This document shows positions 56,895 to 64,000 of a DNA stretch of 64,000 nt, piece by piece. The position numbers and the translations under genes are program-made. The stretch spans positions 6,560,001 through 6,624,000 of the forward strand of contig NC_089274.1 of NCBI RefSeq assembly GCF_963678975.1, written 5' to 3'. The notes beneath the pieces are model-generated. The model was not told the origin of the DNA, did not search any database, and was given only the letters and a program-made list of their open reading frames with translations. Each line of letters begins with the position of its first letter. The first letter of the stretch is position 1. The DNA comes from Dysidea avara. Its lineage: Eukaryota > Porifera > Demospongiae > Dictyoceratida > Dysideidae.

Positions 56895-59800
56895 CTGTAA
56901 TTAAGTTAATAGTCAATTAATAACTCTGACCATAGGGTTGTAGCACTATAACATCTATAGGCATATTATGGCACATACAGCTGTAAGAGAAGTAGCTAAT
57001 TGGTTTATGCTTATAGTATGTGTGGACCATATAAAGAAGTTTGCGGATATTTGCTATACTTTTGTTCATGGCAATAATGCCAGCTGGAACAGGCATGTCC
57101 AATATACATTTCGATTGAAAAACTATTAAAAATTATCATGTAGCACCTACCTCAAGTCTGTTTAGTAACTTTCCAAATTTGATACGTGTAAAGCAGCTCT
57201 CTGTGAGTACAATGATGCTAAAAGAAGTCCAATTCACAGAAATTTTGGTTCATCAAAATGGCCTGAACCAACCGGATGTAGCAAATTTCCCCATAAATTT
57301 TGTATTGGGCATTTCAGGGGCATGCAATAAAAGGCACAATAACTCGTGACACATGATAGATACCTCAGATTCTGAACCAGATTTGGTGATTAGCAATTAC
57401 AATGAGCTATAGCAGAAGGAAATCAGAGGAAATTTAAGCTCGTCATTTTAAAAATCACTTATTTTTTCTATGCTGAATTGAATGGCAGATATTGGAAAGG
57501 AACACTCTGAGCTATTTTGATGTCTTGACAGCCATTAACCTTCACTACATTAGTGTTACAATGAAACCAAAGCACTGTGAATTAGTTCTGCATTAGTTTG
57601 TGAAAATTACAGTGTTCTGTGATTAAGCAAAATAATGACCGTGCCATGTAGCAAACTTCTTCATACGCTGATTAAAGATTCATAATACTTCCTTTAAACT
57701 AGATAAATTGTATATATACAAGCAGCTAATGAAGTTGCCATACCATTAATGCCATGAGCTTATGATGTGCATAGAAGCCAATCTTCATTCTTTATTTTTC
57801 ATAAGCCGCACATTTGAATTGTGGATATGTAGTTACTGACTCAACAATTTCTAGTTTTTATGAGTATGTAACTTACTTCTCTCTTAGAAACAGCATTGTT
57901 GTATCCTTCGAGGCATTTCACTGGAGCACCATTACATCTTGCTTCATGCTCCTGTTACAAACAATTTGTTACTATCTATATATCACAATAAGGTAATCAT
58001 GTATCAGTACCTTCTGTTGATCATAATAAGCCTCTTCTTTACGTGATTGTCTTCTATACTGACACTGTTGTAAGTGATCATCAAGTTGTGATCTTGTGAT
58101 CTCCTCATGACAACCTTCATTGGGACATGATACCTTGACTAGTTGACACTCCTCCTTTATGTGATTCTGTGTAAAGTCACACCATAACACAACTATTTGC
58201 ATCAGCATGAAACCATGATGTATATGTTATGTGCAAGACATATTATGTATGTGTAGATAAAGGTACTATCTATATTTCCATGTACATGTAATGCTTTTTC
58301 ACATGAAATTTTGGTGCATACATGACTGCTCTATTAGAGTATTTCAATCTTTTGCAGCATTGGTATAGCTCGAGTGGTAACAAAGATTGTCCGCCAATTA
58401 ATAGCCAAAATTTCCAATCATTGACTTTGTGACTTAGCTATGTAAACACTAACAAGTCAATTAACAATAGTTAACACAATCAACAGTACCAATAATTACA
58501 AAACCAATGATCATAAGAGTTACAAATTAATGCTACATACAAATAATAACTGTCTGTTCTACAGCTACTTGTTCTGTTGGCTTTCAACTAAGACACATCA
58601 AGCATAAAAGGATATGTGGTAGGTATGTAAAATTTCAAGTTTTTTGCACATGTTTATTTTACAACAAAAAAAGAAGAAAAAATGATATCTGATAAAGATT
58701 TAAACTAATCAGTTAGATAATGGAATTTAAGTTTAAGTGTGTAACTTTATAAACCTATACATACACTGTATTACCAACAATATTATAATTATGGTTTTGT
58801 AGACATCATTTTCAAAAAAAAATGAGACTTGAATATAACATAACATTGTAGTGGTTATATTAAAGCAAATGCCTATTATAACCATCTAACTGTAATATTT
58901 ATAACATATTATTGTGACAATGTACCATACACTAACCTGATAATGATGGTATTCACCAGTCCAGTTACTGCAGTGAGGACAAGAAACCATCAGATGATCA
59001 ATCTCTTTAGATATTGCCTTGTCATAAAAGTACTATAGAAAACAAAATACCCTACAGCTAAATACATAGTGCATAGTTGCACATTACATGCAATCCATTT
59101 TCATGCAATAGCTCATACAAAACTATACATACATACCTCTGTGCAAAAAAATACATATGCTGCTTTACATATTAACTTACATCTATGAATGCAACTGTCT
59201 CATGGCACTTTTCACAGAAGAAGGTTTGAGTACTGTGTAAAATGAAAGTGAATAATATGAAGTCACATTCTTTTTTTGTGGCTAAATGCTATAACCCGAT
59301 AAGAATGCCCACATTAGTATCTGATTTTAATCAAAATTTTCTCAGCCAACATGCCGGGTAGTGATGGACATAAAATTAATGTAAAAAGTACGTGAAATAG
59401 TAACAGCTCAGAACCATAATGGCAATTGTGCTATATATACCTCACAAGATTATACATTGGACTTTTAGGACAATGATCAATGATTATAAAATTTCATAGA
59501 TTTCAAACCTAATAGCTAGATCACATGATGATGCTTTTAGTCAGAAATGTATGGAAATTTGTTGTGAGGATATCAAGTTTCAAATCTCTAGTATAAGATT
59601 CAAAAGTGTTGCAGACCCCTTGCATGCCCTGCAGGTCATAACTTAGCATGCAGGGACCTTAATGCAGCCGAGAATGTGGCCATTACTGAATTGACCTCAA
59701 ATTGTCTCGCTTCAAATATACATCAAACTAAGTTATTTGTCCTCCTTGAACCTGTCAAACAGTTATAGTTTTAGCATGCAGATTGCTAAAACAACATCGT

Positions 59801-60163
59801 AACAAGTACTGGAGGTGCTGGCATTAACCCTATATAGAATGTATAATTATGCACAACTTGAATTCTGCATAATTATACATATAGCTACGTATATTGTAAA
59901 TGTATGCCAGCAAGTATACATTTTAAAAATAGCTCAGTATACCTTTGTTGTTTGAGCCTCACAGCACATGATGTACAAATATGATGGCCACAGGGAAGTT
60001 GGAGCGGCCCAGTGAGAAGGTAACGGCATATCGCGCATTGCAACCTTTCGTCCAACGTTGGGAGCTGAGCAAGTGAGTTTGACGTCATACTCTGCTTCGA
60101 CATCGTATCTCGTGGAGACCAATTTCGGAATCGCTGTTGGATACAGATGAGATCATCAGGCAT
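55974..60163 (-). CDS. TRAF gene 6: RING / degenerate TRAF fingers / MATH, six exons
   Basis: Predicted 506-residue TRAF in the most compact locus (4.2 kb). Exons: 59943-60163 (RING), 59181-59232, 58937-59032, 58011-58166, 57877-57951, 55974-56894. RING ligands are C43/C46, C58/H60, C63/C66 and C80/C83. Exon 4 is 9 nt shorter than in gene 1: the CQWC of finger 3 is lost (QSRKEEAYYDQQK). Finger 4 has Tyr for Cys (CLEGY), and finger 5 ends in Ser (HLERS) instead of Cys. Fingers 1 and 2 are intact. MATH is intact. Introns are free of large insertions, so this locus shows the plan of the family best. Confidence 0.87.
56895..57876. other. Intron 5 of gene 6
   Basis: About 1 kb, no recognised repeat or coding sequence. 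Confidence 0.4.
57877..58166 (-). CDS. TRAF zinc-finger exons 4 and 5 of gene 6
   Basis: Exon 4 (58011-58166) matches gene 1 nearly base for base except for the 9-nt loss at CQW and a Cys-to-Arg change. Exon 5 (57877-57951) reads EHEARCNGAPVKCLEGYNNA and ends VSKRE. Splice sites are consensus (donors GTACTG and GTAAGT). Confidence 0.86.
58937..59232 (-). CDS. Exons 2 and 3 of TRAF gene 6
   Basis: Exon 2 (59181-59232) STQTFFCEKCHETVAFID completes the RING. Exon 3 (58937-59032) YFYDKAISKEID...SCPHCSNW...HHYQ opens finger 1. Confidence 0.84.
59943..60163 (-). CDS. Exon 1 of TRAF gene 6 (RING)
   Basis: 73 codons plus two bases before donor AAAG|GTATAC. CAIC, PCGHHIC and TSC give six RING ligands. 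The ATG at 60163 adds a 20-residue leader (MPDDLICIQQ...) before MSKQSMTSNS; the internal Met 21 is an alternative start and is more like gene 1. Confidence 0.85.
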
Positions 60164-61082
60164 TTTATAGGAATGGAATCATCTATTTTTTGCTAATGAC
60201 ATCATGATTATATATATGGTCTAGTCACATGACTAATATACCACTACTATCTATGGTATATTATCGTATATTAAAGCCATATATATACCATCATGCTATT
60301 TTTAGTATCCTGTACAAGCTATAAATACCAGCATTACGCCATCAGCTATGTGACGAACACATGCAGAGGTGTGTACATGCATGTGAAACGCGAGTGCGAA
60401 TGGTATTCCGCTTAGTTACACATTTCTGTCTGCACTGAACAAGGGTTTATAGCTAGCTATATGCCGGACTCACTGTGCTGCTACTCCTGCTAGGGTGGCT
60501 GCCCTACATTGGTACATCATGAGTCCACACTGCCAGCCGACAACTTGACATCCATGCATGCACGCGCTAACAACGGCAAATGGGGAGTCAGTCTTGATAG
60601 CTCATGCAGTATATTGATTTATTGACTGTCTGCCATCATTCAAGGTCATCTCTCAAAACTGCCGCTATACTCAGTTTGCGTGGCACCCGGCCCATTCGTC
60701 ATGATGGCTTCTATAATATCCGAGTCAGCTCAGTAACTGTAATGAACTGCGTAACCAAATCATCTTATTTATAGCTATATCCATGCATGGCCGCTACAGT
60801 GAGTCAGCAGAAAGTGCATGCATGATAGTTTCATCAACACATCAGATCACGTGTTACCAGTGATGCATGCAAGCAGTGCCAGAACAGCATCTATAGGTTG
60901 TTGGCTATACATAGATGTATAGCAAATGTAATTCATGCTAATCTGCAAACTATTTAGCTTCATTGCCCTGTAAACTGATTTTATGCATGCGCCTTATCAG
61001 TTGTCAGAAGGGGTCTTAGTCGAAACCGATGCAATCCCTCAGTATATATCTGCCACTAAGTGAGTTTTATATTTTATTTTTT
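60164..61082. other. 5' flank of gene 6, no gene seen
   Basis: Presumed promoter side of gene 6, with many atgcatg words. Nothing assignable. Confidence 0.4.
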
Positions 61083-61351
61083 CCCAGGGTTGCCAGCACT
61101 CCTTGCCACAACCCCTAGCACTAAAAATGCAAAATGCTTTGGCAACTAGAATTAATAGCTCAGTGGAGCCATCTGACCCTCATGATCAGCTAGTGGAAGG
61201 TCAAGTGCTCCTAGTGAAAGTGTTTGAAAGAGACTGCTTGGGAAACCCTACGGATGGTGCTGCTGGCATCAGGGGTTTGATCCCCGAACCAGCTACAGTT
61301 TCCTCCCTTACAGTGATGTCATGGCTGCACTGCAAGATTAGTTATTCATAA
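61083..61351 (+). other. GC-richer segment with tRNA-like A and B boxes (possible SINE)
   Basis: TAGCTCAGTGG (61156-61166) fits a pol III A box, and GGTTTGATCCC (61274-61284) a B box. They are ~107 bp apart, longer than in tRNAs, and no cloverleaf forms. An 82-codon open frame crosses it without a known domain. A SINE remnant is the best guess. Confidence 0.35.
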
Positions 61352-61364
61352 TCTCTTCCAGGGT

Positions 61365-61575
61365 GGAGCAGGCCAAAAAGTGAGGGGGCCAGGCCAGCTG
61401 TAAGTTGAAGACCAAAAAAAAAAAAAAGGTCACAGCCTGCTGACAATAGCTGCTCTCCACCAATTACATCTCCTTATTTATAACTACACATACGTAGCTG
61501 CACTGCTTCTCTGAATACTGTGACTACTCTATTAGAATATCCTGATCCTGACTGTTCTATTAGAGTATCTCGATC
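61365..61575. mobile_element. Degraded hAT-like MITE interior
   Basis: Shares with 5169-5516 the order gggggccagg, gaagacc, poly-A, ggtcacagcctgctg and then two CTCTATTAGAG-type motifs. Its ends are worn. Confidence 0.55.
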
Positions 61576-61813
61576 TTTTCTTGCAAACCACCGCCTATGA
61601 TCTCTGCTATTATGTGCTTGAAAGGAGCTAGATCACATCAGGGCTGTCCACCGAACTATATATGACAACTCCTTCTGAAGAGAGACAAGGAAAGCAATTA
61701 GTCAGCAGCATACCACCAAAAATTAGTGTTAAAATACAAGTGGGGTAAAAGAGCCCATCTCAATCATACTCCATTGTTTCTCACATTCAAAACATCAATA
61801 AAGTGAGAATACT

Positions 61814-61897
61814 ATAGGTGTGTTAGTATTAAATACTTTGACATCAACTTTTTGATGTTTACATCCTGCATGAAGCAGAAACATCTACATGAGAGGC
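61814..61897. repeat. ~90-bp direct repeat, left copy
   Basis: tgatgtttacatcctg...gaagcagaaacatctacatg recurs at 63165-63256. The two copies flank the LINE fragment. The left copy is split by the TIR element at 61898. Confidence 0.7.
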
Positions 61898-62068
61898 GAG
61901 GGGTCGCCAATGTCTTGGGACTCTTGTACACTATCTGAGAAATCCAATTATAAATACATATAAATACATGAAATATTTATTGAAATAATAGAGAAATACG
62001 TTTAAAATACTTAAATATTGGGACTCTCGTACACAATTTAGTAGTATGCGTGGGCGTTGGCGACCCTC
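61898..62068. mobile_element. Small TIR element with 9-bp target duplication
   Basis: GAGGGGTCGCCAA faces TTGGCGACCCTC, with internal tgggactct...gtacac repeats on both sides. ATGAGAGGC occurs at 61889-61897 and 62070-62078. The direct repeat near 63240 shows the uninterrupted site. Confidence 0.8.
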
Positions 62069-62095
62069 AATGAGAGGCCTCATCTAGGCTGTAAG

Positions 62096-62313
62096 TGCAT
62101 ATTGTACACCAACAATTAAGGACAGGTTGTACAAAGCAATGGTTAAGCCAATTATAGAGTATGCAGCTGTTGTCTGGGCACCTCATACTAAGAGGGATAT
62201 TGATATGATTGAGAGAACACAACGACAAGCAGCTAGATTTGTGACCAGCAACTACTCCCGTTATGCTAGTGTCACGCAAATGCTTACAGACCTTAATTGG
62301 CCTACACTTGCAC
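62096..62313 (+). mobile_element. LINE reverse-transcriptase C-terminal fragment, part 1
   Basis: Open frame CTPTIKDRLYKAMVKPIIEY, AAVVWAPHTKRDIDMIERTQ, RQAARFV...MLTDLNWPTLA: the thumb/connection region of a jockey/CR1-type LINE ORF2. 5'-truncated. Interrupted by the hAT-like insertion at 62314. Confidence 0.85.
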
Positions 62314-62811
62314 CAGCGTTGAAACCGGGTCGGGTCATCCGGGTCACATTTTCTCCGGGTCATCCGGGTCTGACCCGGTTTACAATTTATCCGGGTCTGA
62401 CCCGGATTGGATCACGTGAGAAACGAAATTGTTCGTTTGACGACGTGGAAACTTATAAACGCTATCGCGTAGCTCTTTCGTGAGCCACGCCCACTTATCG
62501 CATTACCAACATACGCTCAGCCACGCTCATTTGTTAGTAAGTGTAGTATGTAGCACGAAATTGAGGGTATCTATGGTGAGGGGTAGCTATTGTCAGTAGG
62601 TGAAGACCTTTTTTTTTTTTTTTTTTTTTGGTCTTCAACCTACAGCTAGGCTGAAGTTGCAATATTTACTCAACACGAATCGAACGCTGAAAATTTAGAC
62701 TCGTTCGCTCGCTCGAGACTGGCCGAAACACGTCTCGGCTTTAATTAATCCGGGTCACATCCGGGTCAGTGGGTCATCCGGGTCAGCAGTAGTGACCCGG
62801 TTTCAACGTTG
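62314..62811. mobile_element. hAT-like MITE inserted in the LINE
   Basis: Ends CAGCGTTGAAACCGGGTC and GACCCGGTTTCAACGTTG; exact 8-bp duplication ACTTGCAC at 62306-62313 and 62812-62819. Rich in ccgggtc units. A poly-T tract (about 62609-62630) between gaagacc and ggtcttc is the complement of the A-tract module of the other hAT MITEs. Confidence 0.88.
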
Positions 62812-62819
62812 ACTTGCAC

Positions 62820-63170
62820 GATGCAGAGATGAACTGAAAGCCATAATGATGTTTAAAATAATTAACCACCTTGTTGACATCCCAGTAAATCCGTTTCTGA
62901 CACCCATATCCACTGTACATAGTACCAGAGGTCATAATATGAGATTTATGCAACCAATGACACGGATTGATTCTTATATGTACTCCTTTTTCCCTTCGGC
63001 AATCAAAATCTGGAATGATCTACCCCAAAATGTGATTGACTCCAATGATATTGATCAGTTCAAACAAAAACTAGCAATTATTTAATTTGTATACTTGTAT
63101 GTATGTTGTGACCTGTGCACTATACTCTAATAGAGGTCTGCACAGTATTACCAATAATAATAATATATAG
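62820..63170 (+). mobile_element. LINE C-terminal fragment, part 2, and 3' tail
   Basis: Continues part 1 in the same frame: RDELKAIMMFKIINHLVDIP ... FFPSAIKIWNDLPQNVI ... FKQKLAII and stop at 63083-63085, then a ~85-bp 3' UTR with taataataataata. I-W-N-D-L-P is the usual C-terminal LINE motif. Confidence 0.85.
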
Positions 63171-63256
63171 GTGCATTAAACGCCTTAACATCAATATAAG
63201 TCTTCTGATGTTTACATCCTGAAGCAGAAACATCTACATGAGGGGCCTCATCTGTA
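63165..63256. repeat. ~90-bp direct repeat, right copy
   Basis: Uninterrupted match of 61814-61897 plus the cctcatct that lies at 62077-62084 in the left copy. Confidence 0.7.
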
Positions 63257-64000
63257 CATCACTATACACTTCAGTTAGGACGGCAGCTGTGAAGTCTCTC
63301 AACTCATTATGCCAGAGAGTGGGGATTCCCCCTGTGGGGCAATTCATGGCATGGTGACAGTAAAACCCTGACCACAAACACAATTAGTATTATATTTTAT
63401 TACTGTGTGCAAGACCTCCAATCCAGTGGAATGCCAACCATAACATAAACTTTAAGGCATCCGGCCTTGTGTAAAGCAAAACCTTCTCCACAGGCAGGGA
63501 ACATGATGTAGCCAAGATGATGCACCCTTTTCACCAAGTAGGAGAGTACGTTGCAAATTAAAAGACAGCTAGCAGTCAAAGCACTTTGTTTCTGTTGTTT
63601 GATAGTAATGATCTCCAATTTATTATGGAGCTGAATATCACAAATTGATAAATTGAAGCTTAAGGATCGATTCCACTAAAGGAAGAGTCACCCGGCCTTC
63701 AGGGAGGCAGCAAGCACTATAAAAACAAGTAGCTAGTGAATACTAGCAAATACGTAGTGAACGTCACTGCAAATTCTTAGTGACGGTCACTAAAATGTAC
63801 AATGACATTCACTGTATTTGCCACATACTATAGCTAGCTAACACCTAAAAAGTGCAGTCAAAAAATAGCACCTCTAGCTAAGCTAGTGGTATAGCTAGCT
63901 AGAACCATAATTAAGCACTTCAGCTTTCTACAGTGATGAACCAAGCGATCAAACCTAACTTTGTATTAGGATTTACTACGCATTTACGATTGCCGATCAA
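63257..64000. other. Right edge, no gene recognised
   Basis: A minus frame at 63400-63618 (72 codons) has no known domain. The stretch 63280-63520 is GC-richer and could be an unrecognised repeat. The window ends here. Confidence 0.35.

Noticed and set aside
61083-61351. tRNA gene or protein-coding gene
   Set aside because: A and B boxes are present but too far apart, with no acceptor stem or cloverleaf; the open frame has no domain. Kept only as a possible SINE.

Overview
The window looks like nuclear DNA of an early-branching metazoan, most likely a demosponge. The DNA is AT-rich, genes are split by short GT-AG introns, there is no operon structure, and the intergenic space is packed with foldback and terminal-inverted-repeat (TIR) elements, LINE 3' ends and microsatellites. 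The species call is inference. The gene content is one gene family: tandem TNF-receptor-associated factor (TRAF) genes encoding RING, several TRAF-type zinc fingers, a coiled coil and a MATH (TRAF-C) domain.

Layout. TRAF gene 1 (minus, 499-14665) has a 9.6 kb first intron filled with mobile elements. TRAF gene 2 (minus, 19290-29703) follows. Then come a MATH-exon pseudogene (33325-34003) inside the shorter copy of a segmental duplication (copy A about 29869-34082, copy B about 34789-41527), TRAF gene 4 (minus, 40555-47763), a plus-strand RING-less TRAF-like gene or pseudogene 5 (about 52634-53888), and TRAF gene 6 (minus, 55974-60163). (The number 3 is kept for the pseudogene.) The four complete genes share one six-exon plan. 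Exon 1 carries most of the RING and ends in phase 2. Exon 2 carries the last RING cysteine pair. Exons 3-5 carry TRAF fingers and join in phase 0. One long last exon carries the final finger, the coiled coil and MATH. Predicted proteins are 486-506 residues, the usual TRAF size.

The copies evolve unevenly. The last ~500 bp of coding sequence (MATH) and the 165-bp zinc-finger exon are almost identical between genes. The RING N-terminus, exon 5 and the coiled coil have diverged, and different zinc ligands are lost in different genes. This suggests gene conversion or very strong local constraint on MATH beside relaxed or diversifying zinc fingers. The proteins would be cytoplasmic adaptors or E3 ligases of receptor signalling.

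Mobile DNA. Introns 1 of genes 1 and 2 each hold a copy, in opposite orientations, of a Helitron-like element with a 2-3 kb internal array of ~30-bp units. Each copy abuts a foldback element with terminal hairpins. Several non-autonomous TIR elements have clear target-site duplications (hAT-like, PIF/Harbinger-like, Mutator-like), and at least five degraded LINE 3' ends are visible. No LTR or virus-derived element, CRISPR array, rRNA or convincing tRNA was seen.
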